Shown here: positions 42,908 through 52,400 of the stretch, piece after piece
Numbering within the stretch: position 1 is the first letter of the stretch
Layout: the number at the start of each line of letters is the position of its first letter
DNA from: an uncultured Allobosea sp.
GTDB taxonomy: Bacteria; Pseudomonadota; Alphaproteobacteria; Rhizobiales; Beijerinckiaceae
Direction of reading: 5' to 3'
Length of the DNA stretch: 64,000 nt
NCBI RefSeq assembly: GCF_945956895.1
Contig: NZ_CAMFJF010000003.1
Span: 1 to 64,000 of the forward strand
Made by a program: the position numbers and the translations under genes
The notes under the pieces: generated by a model
Seen by the model: the letters and a program-made list of their open reading frames with translations, nothing else
Told to the model about the DNA's origin: nothing
Databases searched by the model: none

Positions 42908-44083
42908 ATGTTCCTTCGCCTCTTCACCGATCTGCGCGCCGCCAAGGTCCCTGTGACCCTGCGCGAATACCTGACGCTGCTCGAAGGGGTGGAGGCCGAT
43001 CTCGCCGAGCATCGCGTCGACGAGTTCTACTATCTCGCCCGCGCCACGCTGGTGAAGGACGAGCGCCATCTCGACAAGTTCGACCGCGTCTTCGCCCAGG
43101 TCTTCAAAGGCATGGAGACACTGCAGCAGGCGATCGAGGAAGCCGGCATTCCCGAGGAATGGCTGCGCAAGCTCGCCGAGAAATTCCTGACCGACGAGGA
43201 AAAGGCCCAGATCGATGCGATGGGCTGGGAGAAGCTCTGGGAGACGCTGAAACAGCGGCTCGAGGAGCAGAAGGGCCGCCATCAGGGCGGCAACAAGTGG
43301 ATCGGCACCGCCGGCACCTCGCCCTATGGCGCCTATGGCTACAATCCCGAAGGCATCCGCATCGGCCAGGACAAGAACCGCAATTTCCGGGCGGTGAAGG
43401 TCTGGGACAAGCGCGAATTCAAGGATTTCGACGACACGCGCGAGCTCGGGGTGCGCAACATGCGGATCGCGCTCCGGCGCCTGCGCCGCTTCGCCCGCAC
43501 CGGCGCGGCCGAGGAGCTCGATCTCGACAACACGATCTCCGAAACGGCCCGCCACGGCTACCTCGACGTGAAACTGCGCCCCGAACGCCGCAACGCGGTC
43601 AAGGTGTTACTCTTCCTCGATGTCGGCGGCTCGATGGACTGGCATATCGAGCTGGCCGAGGAGCTGTTCTCGGCGGCACGGGCCGAGTTCAAGCATTTCG
43701 AGCATTTCTACTTCCACAACTGCCCCTATGAGCGGGTCTGGAAGGAGAACCGCCGGCGCCACGACCAGCAGATCGCGACCTGGGACGTGCTTCGGACCTA
43801 CCCGTCCGACTATCGCCTCGTCTTCGTCGGCGACGCCTCGATGAGCCCCTATGAGATCGCCATGCCCGGCGGCTCGGTCGAGCACTGGAACGAGGAGGCC
43901 GGCGAGGTCTGGATGGAACGACTGGCGGCCAAGTTCCCGAAATCGGTCTGGCTCAATCCGGTGCAGCAGAATCTCTGGAACTACACCCAGTCGATCCGCC
44001 AGATCGGTGGCCTGATGGGCGGGCGCATGTTCCCGCTGACGCTCGACGGGCTCGATGGCGCGATGAAGGTTCTGGCGCGGTGA
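42908..44083 (+). CDS. CoxE-like VWA-domain protein
   Basis: 391 residues. The C-terminal half is a von Willebrand A domain with MIDAS residues in FLDVGGSMDW (Asp238, Gly, Ser) and a later FVGDASMSPYE. The N-terminal part is a helical DUF with REYLTLLEGVEADLAEH. CoxE/YehP-type proteins usually act with a MoxR-type AAA+ ATPase as metal-dependent chaperones. I see no MoxR gene within the window, so its partner must be encoded elsewhere. ATG 42908 lies 33 nt after the HU hairpin. Confidence 0.83.
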   Translation: MFLRLFTDLRAAKVPVTLREYLTLLEGVEADLAEHRVDEFYYLARATLVKDERHLDKFDRVFAQVFKGMETLQQAIEEAGIPEEWLRKLAEKFLTDEEKAQIDAMGWEKLWETLKQRLEEQKGRHQGGNKWIGTAGTSPYGAYGYNPEGIRIGQDKNRNFRAVKVWDKREFKDFDDTRELGVRNMRIALRRLRRFARTGAAEELDLDNTISETARHGYLDVKLRPERRNAVKVLLFLDVGGSMDWHIELAEELFSAARAEFKHFEHFYFHNCPYERVWKENRRRHDQQIATWDVLRTYPSDYRLVFVGDASMSPYEIAMPGGSVEHWNEEAGEVWMERLAAKFPKSVWLNPVQQNLWNYTQSIRQIGGLMGGRMFPLTLDGLDGAMKVLAR

Positions 44084-44099
44084 GGCCTCTTTCCCATGG

Positions 44100-44211
44100 G
44101 TCATCCCGGCCAAGCCGGGTCGCAGCGCCGAGCCGGGATCCATGCCTGAACCTCTATCGGAAATGCTCCGGCATGGATCCCGGGCCTACGTTTCGCTTCG
44201 CCCGAGATGAC
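44100..44211. repeat. Palindromic intergenic repeat, family A copy 3
   Basis: GTCATCCCGG at 44100 and CCGAGATGAC at the right end (one mismatch to the family consensus). The inner dyad is GCCGGGATCCATGCC / CGGCATGGATCCCGGGC. It shares TGAACCTCTATCGG with copy 1 in the loop. Confidence 0.88.
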
Positions 44212-44245
44212 ATCAAACCAACCGAAATTGCCCTAGAAATCCGCG

Positions 44246-44839
44246 ATGCATAACGACGACGACGCCCCTGCCCCAAGCTGGCGCCAACGGCCCAAGCCTG
44301 TCGGCTTCGAGATCGCCTACAAGCTCGACGGCGACACGCTGGAAGTCGACAGGACGCGCCGGGTCGACAGCATCCGCTTGAGCGCGGTCGAGCAGGTGCG
44401 CTTCGTCTACGCGCCCGGCAATATCTCATCGAAGGGCTACAAGACGCAGCTCAGGCTCAGCGACGGCCGGACCGTGACCTTCGGCAACCTGTCCTGGCGC
44501 TCGCTGACCGATCTCGACCGCGACGATCCACGCTATCACCGCTTCGTCACGGCGCTGGCGGCCGCCATTGCAAAGGCCAATCCGCGCGCCCGCTTCGTCG
44601 CCGGGCGGCCGAAGCCGATCTGGCTCGGCGTCACCGTCGTCGGCGCATTGTCGCTGCTGATGCTCGCGGCCTTCACGCTGCGTGCCTTCCAACAGGGCGC
44701 GACCAACGCCGGTCTGCTCGGCGTCCTGCTGACAGCCGCCTCGTTCTGGCAGGTCTGGCCGCTCGTCAAGCTCAACCGGCCGCGCGAACTCGCGACCGGA
44801 GAGGTGCCTGACAGCCTCGTCCCGGGCGGGACGGGTTGA
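44246..44839 (+). CDS. Conserved membrane protein of unknown function
   Basis: 197 residues. A soluble N-terminal domain (about 1-125; ELDGDTLEVDRTRR-like, with a PH-domain-like beta pattern and LRLSDGRTVTFGNLSWRSL) is followed by two transmembrane segments (about 128-148, LGVTVVGALSLLMLAAFTL, and about 155-172). I do not recognise the family. The ATG at 44246 is the only suitable start. The stop is 3 nt from the end of the convergent universal-stress gene. Confidence 0.65.
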   Translation: MHNDDDAPAPSWRQRPKPVGFEIAYKLDGDTLEVDRTRRVDSIRLSAVEQVRFVYAPGNISSKGYKTQLRLSDGRTVTFGNLSWRSLTDLDRDDPRYHRFVTALAAAIAKANPRARFVAGRPKPIWLGVTVVGALSLLMLAAFTLRAFQQGATNAGLLGVLLTAASFWQVWPLVKLNRPRELATGEVPDSLVPGGTG

Positions 44840-44842
44840 CGT

Positions 44843-45265
44843 TCAGCGAACCACCAGCACCGAGCACTTCGCCCGGCGTACGATCGCCGAAGCGTTCGAG
44901 CCGATGACATAGGCGAGCATGCCCGGCTCATGCGAGCCGATGACGATGAGGTCGATCCCGCCCGCGTCCGCCTCGGCCAGCACCTCGCCATGGACGGAGC
45001 CGATCAATACCTTAGCGGAAACCTGCTCGGCCGGGAGATCGACCTTCGCCGCGATCTCGGCGAGCTTGGCCTCGGCATCCTCCTGCTGTTCGGAATCGAA
45101 ATCGGCCGGCACGAATTCCATATAGGTGACCGGGATAAGCGAGCGGACATAGACCAGCCGCACGCGCCCGCCCGAAATCTTGGCGAAGGATACGGCTGCC
45201 GCGATCGCCGGCTTTGCCAGCTCGGCCTCGGCGAGATCTACGGGGACCATGATCGATCTGTACAT
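44843..45265 (-). CDS. Universal stress protein (UspA family)
   Basis: 140 residues, a single Usp domain with MVPVDLAEAELAKPAI at the N-terminus and the ATP-binding loop GSHEPGMLAYVIGSNASAIV followed by CSVLVVR at the end, where the G-x2-G-x9-G(S) spacing is recognisable. The start at 45265 is preferred because GGAGG overlaps an upstream ATG at 45277. Usp proteins bind ATP and are induced by stress or growth arrest; a specific role cannot be inferred. Confidence 0.92.
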   Translation of the reverse strand: MYRSIMVPVDLAEAELAKPAIAAAVSFAKISGGRVRLVYVRSLIPVTYMEFVPADFDSEQQEDAEAKLAEIAAKVDLPAEQVSAKVLIGSVHGEVLAEADAGGIDLIVIGSHEPGMLAYVIGSNASAIVRRAKCSVLVVR

Positions 45266-45469
45266 CGTATCCTCCATGGCATCGGGCCGAAAAACGAATG
45301 CCGTCTTTCGGATGTCCCGACGATATCACAAATGATGCTTAGATCGCTGTTGCGGCGCCCGGCAGGGCGCGGCGATCTCAGCCGGTCGTGCAACCATCAT
45401 GGAGTTTGCCAGCACCCGCGCCATGATCCAGCGCAAAATGCGGGATGCGGCGCAGCGCCGCGCGCGGGA

Positions 45470-45790
45470 CTAACCCTGGCGTTCGGGTGTGCGGACGACG
45501 AGGCCGTCGAGATCGGCACGGATGCGGATCTGGCAGGAGAGGCGCGAATTCGGACGGACGTCGAAGGCGAAGTCCAGCATGTCCTCCTCCATCGGCTCGG
45601 CATGGCCGACAGCGGCAGTCCAGGCATCGTCGACATAGACATGGCAGGTGGCGCAGGCGCAGGCGCCGCCGCATTCCGCCTCAATGCCGGGCACCGCATT
45701 GCGGATCGCCGTCTCCATCACGGTCGAGCCGATTTCGGCCTCGACGGTGCGGCTCTCTCCATGAGCGTCGATGAAGGTGATGTTCGGCAT
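45470..45790 (-). CDS. 2Fe-2S ferredoxin (adrenodoxin type)
   Basis: 106 residues. The ligands Cys40, Cys46, Cys49 ([14 protein letters not shown]) and Cys86 (SRLSCQI) give the C-x5-C-x2-C...C arrangement of vertebrate-type/FdxB ferredoxins. It is a cytoplasmic electron carrier for P450s, Fe-S assembly or ring hydroxylases. No obvious redox partner is adjacent. The ATG at 45790 follows GGAG and removes an extra [10 protein letters not shown] found in the longer frame. Confidence 0.92.
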   Translation of the reverse strand: MPNITFIDAHGESRTVEAEIGSTVMETAIRNAVPGIEAECGGACACATCHVYVDDAWTAAVGHAEPMEEDMLDFAFDVRPNSRLSCQIRIRADLDGLVVRTPERQG

Positions 45791-45875
45791 GGGGAACTCC
45801 GGCGGCGCGATCTCCGGCACCGCTTAGAGCATTTCAAAGCGGCACGGAACGGGATTTCGTGCCGCAGCCGCCTGC

Positions 45876-46214
45876 TCAGGCGGCACAATCGAAGCGGGCG
45901 ATGACCGCCCTCGCCTCGGCTGCAGCAAGGGCCAGCGCATCGAGCGCGGTTTCGCTCGCCTGCTGCTCCGGTCCGGCGAGACTCTCCTCGATGCGGTCGG
46001 CTGCCTCCGCGACCTGCCAGGCGCCGACAGCACGGGCTGCGCCCTTCAGCGTATGGGCCGCATCCATCCGCGCCTGCCGGTCGGCGCTGCCGTGGATCGC
46101 GCGCAGGTGGACGACGCATTGCTGGGCGAAGAGCGCGAGCAATTCGCGCAAAAGCTCGTGGTCGCCGGCGGTCTGGCGGGAGAGATAGGCGAAATCGATG
46201 ACCTTCTCAGTCAT
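45876..46214 (-). CDS. Stand-alone Hpt phosphotransfer protein
   Basis: 112 residues, an all-helical Hpt domain with the phospho-acceptor His54 in DAAHTLKGAARAVG. It has no kinase or receiver domain fused, so it would relay phosphate between a hybrid kinase and a receiver. It is divergent from the growth-pole-ring gene across 263 nt. Start 46214 has a weak AAGAG ribosome-binding site; the longer frame (to 46253) is less likely. Its partners are unknown. Confidence 0.87.
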   Translation of the reverse strand: MTEKVIDFAYLSRQTAGDHELLRELLALFAQQCVVHLRAIHGSADRQARMDAAHTLKGAARAVGAWQVAEAADRIEESLAGPEQQASETALDALALAAAEARAVIARFDCAA

Positions 46215-46291
46215 GTCGGGAACTCTTGGGCAATCGTCATCGAATGGCCGCATGGGCCAGCCTCATGCCCTTTCAGGAAGCGCCCTGATGG

Positions 46292-46306
46292 TAAACGAGG
46301 CGTTAA
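46292..46306 (-). promoter_or_regulatory. CtrA-like box between hpt and the growth-pole-ring gene
   Basis: On the minus strand the sequence reads TTAACGCCTCGTTTA, that is TTAA-N7-TTTA, one mismatch from the CtrA consensus TTAA-N7-TTAA. It lies in the 263-nt divergent intergenic region, 78 nt before hpt and 172 nt before the giant gene. Functional assignment is inference. Confidence 0.4.
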
Positions 46307-46477
46307 CGACGTTTGTGAATCGTGCGGTCAAATGGGTTTCCAAGGGTCCTGGGGTCCACTACCCTTCCAATTGGTAAATGATGGGCGCAGTGTCTCCGTT
46401 CACCCGGCCAGAGGCGGCATGGGGCGACGGAGATCACCGTACGCGCCCATGTTCAGTAGCGTGGCGAGGCGGCAACG

Positions 46478-49400
46478 ATGAATCGGCCCAAGAAGCTCCA
46501 GGACCCCACTGAAGCTGCGATGTCGGCGATCGAAGAGGCGCTTCGCCTTGACCAGCCCAAGGACAGCACCGAGACGCCGGTCGAGACGGAGCCGCGGCTG
46601 CCCACGACCAGCGAGAACGACCTGAAGCTCGAGCTGCCGCGCGTCGAGCCGGCCCCGGCTTCACCCGCGTCAGCACCTGCCGCCCCCGCCCCTCAGCAGC
46701 CGGCGCCGCCACGCGCCGCGATCGCGCCTGATACCAGCCGCGTCGCCAACGACGATCGCCGGGATTCGAGCTCGCTGGTCCAGGCCTTCGCCGTGCGCCC
46801 GTCCAGCAAGCCCTATTGGTTCGCAGCGTTGGCCTCGCTCGCCTGGCTCGGAGGCGCCGCCTTCGTCCTGCTCGGCCGCTACGGTTCGTTCAGCAACGGC
46901 CTGCCTGAGCCCGTCGCCAGCTTCGGCATCGGCGAATGGACACTGCTCGCGCTCTCGATTGGCGCGCCGGTCGTATTCTTCTTCGTGCTGGCAGCACTCT
47001 ATCGCCGCACGCAGGAAATGCGCCTGATCTCGCGTGCCATGACCGAGGTCGCGCTGCGCCTCGCCGAGCCTGAGGTCGCCGGCGCCGATTCCGTGCTGTC
47101 GCTCAGCCAGACCATCCGCCGCGAGGTCGCCGCCATGGGCGACGGCATCGAGCGCGCCGTGGCGCGCGCCGGCGAGCTTGAAACCATCGTCCGCGGCGAG
47201 ATCTCGACGCTGGAGCGCGCCTATGCCGACAACGAAATCCGCCTACGCTCGCTGATCGACGAGCTCGTCACCCAGCGCGAGGCCGTGGTCGGCAATGCCG
47301 AGCGCGTCAAGCTCGCCATCAGCGGCGCCCATGACGGGCTCGCCAAGGACCTCGACAGCGCCAGCCGCACCATTGCGGAAGCCGTCTCGCAGGCCGGCGA
47401 CCGCGTCACCGGCTCGCTCGGCGCCAAGGGCGACCAGATCACCCAGGCCCTCGGCCGCGCCGGCGAGAAGATGATCGAGGAGATCAGCGGCCGCAGCCAC
47501 GACCTCGTCGAGCGCCTGCAGATCACCTCGGGCGAGGTGTCCGAGCGCCTGGCCGGCGCCAGCGGCAACCTGTCCGACATGCTCGACGGCCGCGCCAAGG
47601 AGATCGCGAGTTCGCTGGAGCGCACTGGCGCGGTCCTCACCGAGGGCCTGACCGCAGGCGCCCAGGATGTCACCCGCGCCATCAGCGAAACCGGCACGCA
47701 GGTCGCCGAGACGCTCACCGGCCGCGTCGAGACCGTCAACGAACTGCTGAAAAATACAGGCGAGACCCTCGCCCGCGACATCTCGGCGCGCGGCACGGAA
47801 GCGGCCGAGCGCTTCGAGGTCAGCAGCCGCAGCATGGTCGCGCTGATCGAGAGCCAGAGCGAGGCCTTGCAGGCGCGACTGGCGGAATCCGGCGAGGCGC
47901 TGCGCAACATCCTTTCCGACGAAGGCGAGAGCGTCACGACGCGCCTCGCCGAGGTCGGGCGCGGGGTCAACAGCCTGCTCGTCCGCCAGAACGAGGCCAT
48001 CGCCAACCGGCTCACCGAAGTCGGCGAGAGCGTCCATGGCCTGATCGGCACGCATGGCGACACGCTGGTCAGCCGCCTCAACGAGACCGCCCGCACCGTC
48101 GACGACGTGCTGCGCGAGCGTAGCGAAGCGATCATCCTGCGCGTCAGCGATGTCAGCCAGTCCCTCGGCGAATCCGTCGCGCAGCATGGCGACGCGCTCA
48201 CCGGCCGCATCTCCGACGTGGCGGGCCAGGTGAACGGCCTGTTCACCGATCAAGGCAGCAAGCTCGTCGACCGCCTGAACGAAACCGGCCAGACTGTCCA
48301 TACCCTGCTCGACCAGCAGGCAGAAAGACTTGTCGGCCGCGTCTCCAGCGCCGGCAGCGAACTCGCCGATCTGGTCGGCCAGCAGAGCGACGGCGTCGTC
48401 AATCGCGTTGCCGAAGCCGGCCGCAGCCTCGCCAGCCTGATGGGCGAGCACAGCGACGCCACCGTCGCGCGCGTCTCGAATGCTGGCGCCGATGTCGCCA
48501 AGCTGCTGTCGGAGCGCAGCGAGGCGCTGGTTTCCAGCGTCTCGGGCGCCGTCAACTCCGTCGAGACGCGCCTGCGCGACGAGAGCGAACTGCTCGTCAA
48601 CCGCCTGACCCAGGCCGGCCAGGACGTCAGCGCCGTCGTCGGCAACGAGAGCGAGCGCCTGATCACCGGTCTCTCCGAGACCGGCATGCGCGTCAGCGCC
48701 CTGCTCGAGGAGCAGGCCGGCGCGATGACCGTGAAGGTTTCGCAGGCCGGGCTCGAGATCAAGGACCTGCTCGGCAACGAGAGCCAGGCGCTGGCCAGCC
48801 GCGTCGCCGATGTCGGCCGCTCGGTGCACGGTATCCTGGCGGAGCGCTCGAACGCGCTGATTACTCGCCTCGCCGAGACCGGCGCCAGCATCGACCAGCA
48901 GCTCGACGAGCGCGGCGAGACGCTGGCCGCCCGCGTCACCGGCAGCATCGAAGCGGCGAGAAGCGCCCTCGAACAGCAGCAGACCGGCTTCCTCGCCAGC
49001 GTCAGTGAGACCGGCGAGAAGGTCGGCGCCCTGCTCGGCGAGCAGCGAGAGGCCATGGTGCGCGATCTCGTCAGCACCGGCCGTGAGGTCCACACCCTGC
49101 TCGGCGAGCAGAGCGAGGATCTGGCGCGCCGCATGACCGATGCGACCCGCACCCTCACCGAGACCATCAATGTCGATGGCCGCCATGTCGCCGACCGCGT
49201 CTCCGAGGCGACGCAAGGGTTGCGCGACACCTTCACCGTCCATGCCGAGGACGCCCGCACCATGCTCGCCGGCACCGGCCGCGAGATCGTCATGGCGCTG
49301 ACCCAGCAAGGCGGACGCGTCAACGAGGCACTCTCGGCCAACGCCGAGTCGATGCTGCGCTCGGTCGAGGGCCGCGCCCAGGCGCTGAACGAAGCGCTGG

Positions 49401-52400
49401 CGCTGCGCCACGACGCCTTGACCAAGCTCTTCGACGAGCGCGGGCATGAGATCGAGGCCGCGCTCGGCGGACGCCTCGCCGCGTTCTCGGCGCTGTTCGA
49501 TACGCAGGGCCGCGACGTCGAGAACGCGCTCGCCGCGCGTCTCGGCGCCTTCGAGGACCTCATCGTCAACCAGGGCGGCACGCTGACCGCCAAGATCTCC
49601 GGCGACGCGCAGCAGCTCACCGCCGCGCTCCATGCCGGCATCGCCCAGGTCGAGAAGCTGATCTCCGAGGACAGCGTCGTGCTGGCCGACAAGGCCGGCG
49701 CCCGCGCACTGGAAGCCGCCGAGATGCTCGCCAACCGCACCCGCGAGGCGGCCGACGCGATGGAGAGCCAGATCAAGCTGTTCGAGGACCGCTCGGGCGC
49801 CAAGAGCGCCGAGATCGCCGGCACGCTCGACAGCCTGATCGCGCGCATCGACGGCAGCCTCGGCTCGCGCGCCACCGCCCTCAACGAGGCGCTGGTCGAG
49901 CGCACGGTCGATATCGCCCGCGTGCTGGCCGAAGGCGGGCGCGACGTCACCCGCGCGCTCGCGGCCAAGGCCGACGAGATCGGCGAGGTCGTCACCTCGA
50001 AGAGCGAGTCGCTCACCCGCACGCTCAGCGACAAGGCTGACACGATCAATGCGACGCTGGGCGGCCGCGCCCTCCAGATCGCCGATACGCTCGACCAGAG
50101 CGTCGCGCGCTTCGAGGAGCGCGTCGTCGGCCGGCTCGACACCGTCTCGCACACGCTCGACACCCGCGGCGACGAGATCGCCGTCACGCTGCAGGGCCGT
50201 TCGGACGCCATCGCCTCGGCTCTCGCCGAGCGGGCGCAGGAGCTGCGCGCGCTGTTCGACGACCAGGGCGGCGGCATGGTCTCGGCGCTCGCCGGCCAGA
50301 GCGAGGCGATCGCGGCTGCGCTCACCGAGCGCGCGGAGCAGCTGCGCACCCTGTTCGACGATCGCGGGCTCGGCATCGTCGCCGCGCTCGGCCGTCGTGG
50401 CGACGCCATCTCGGGCGCGCTCGACCAGCGCGCCGAGCAATTGCGCGCGATCTTTGAGGGCCAGGGCGCCGGCATCGTCACCGCGCTGGAGCGCCAGGGC
50501 ACGGCGATCGCCAACTCGCTGGACGAGCGGACGGACGCCATGCGCGCCGCCTTCGACGCCAAGGGCCACGGGCTCGTCGAATTGCTCGGCCGCCAGGGCG
50601 ATACGATCACCCAGTCGCTCGACGAGCGCATGGAAGCGCTGCGCGCCGTGTTCGACGCCAAGGGCAGCGGCCTCGTCGCGGCTCTCGGCGAGCAGGGCGC
50701 GACCTTCACCCAGTCGGTCGACGAACGTGTCGAGGCTCTGCGCGCCGTGTTCGACGCCAGGAGCAACGGCGCCGTCGAAGCCCTGAACGAGCGCGGCGAA
50801 GCGCTTGCCAACGAGTTCGCCTCGGTCGGCGAGACGGTGGTGCGTGCGCTGGAAAGCCGCGGCAACGCCATCGTCGCCGGCCTGCGCGATCGTGGCGCGG
50901 CCATCGCCAACGCCGTCGAGGCCTCGTCCAACGCGCTCCGCGAGACGCTCGAATCCGGCTCGCGCCAGTCGATCGATGCGCTGGTCGGCACCAACGAGCA
51001 GCTGCGCGAGGAGCTCGGCGGCATGCTGGGGCGCCTCGGCGAGGCCAACAAGCTGATGCAGCAGATCGTCAACGGCGCGAACAAGAACCTCGCCGCCGTC
51101 GAGAACAGCCTGTCGACCCGCGTCGGCGAATTGCAGACCGTGATCGGAACGGTGATGGCGGAGGCCGGCTCGGCCTCGCAGCAGGTCACCTCGCAGATCG
51201 CCGAGCTGAAGAGCTTCTCGGAAGGCACGCTGCGCGAGACTGCGGCACTGATCGGCCAGCTCGACGACCGCGGCACCTCGCTGAACGACGTGACGCAGGC
51301 CAGCAGCGCGGCGCTCAACGCCGTCGCCGGCCGGCTGGAGCAGATCGAGGGCCGCGTCGGCAAGGCCCTCTCCGAGCGCCGCGAGGCGCTGGAGCAGCTG
51401 CACGGGCTGATCGCCAACCGGACCGACGATGTCGAGTCGATCACCCGTTCCTTCGCCTCGCTGATCGACGAGTCGCTCAGCACGGCCGAGGCACGCGCCC
51501 GCCAGATCGGCACGGTCCTGTCCGACTCGGCGGAATCGACCACGAACGCGATCGCCCAGCAGTTCGAGACGATCCGCTCGGCCACCGGCCAGGAGCGCGA
51601 GCGCACGGCGGAAGCCCTGCGCGCGGCCTATGCTCAGGTCTCGACCGAGATCAGTGGCGAGATCGCCAAGGTGACCGAGCGCTTCCAGAAGGCGGCGCAG
51701 GACATGCGCGGCATCACCGGCGACATCCAGCGCGAGCTGGAAGCAACCCGCGCCGAACTGAAGCGCGGCGTGCTCGAACTGCCGGCCGAGGCCCAGGAAT
51801 CGACCTCGGCCATGCGCCGGGTCGTCGCCGAGCAGATCAAGGCGCTGAACGATCTCACCGAGATCGTGACGCGCGCCGGCCGCCGTGGCGACGTCTCGCT
51901 GCCGATCGACCACGTCGCCAGCCGGCGCCCGGTCGCGGCTGCCGCCGCCCCTGCCCCGGCGGCTCCGGCCCCGGCCGCTCCCACCCGGCCTGCCCAGGCG
52001 TTCACGCCTGCGCCGCAGCCCGCGCCCGCCGCGGAGGAGCCGCTGCTGCGGCCGTCCATCGATGCGGCGAGCGAGCCCGCGCAGCCTGCCGCGCTGCGTC
52101 CCAACGTCCGCATCGAGACCGCGACCGCGCCGACTCGTCCCACCCCCGTGCAGGAGGCGCCACGCCGCCAGCCGGAGCCGGCTCAGCAGCAGCCGGCCAA
52201 GGCGGGCTGGCTCTCGGACCTGCTGACCCGCGCTTCGCGCGAGGACAAGCAGCCGGAGCCAAGCAAGCCGACGTCGCATTCGATCGAGAAGCTCGACTCG
52301 CTCTCCGTCGACATCGCGCGGATGATCGACCATGACGCGGCCGTGGAGTTGTGGGACCGCTACAAGCGCGGCGAGCGCAACGTCTTCACCCGCCGGCTCT

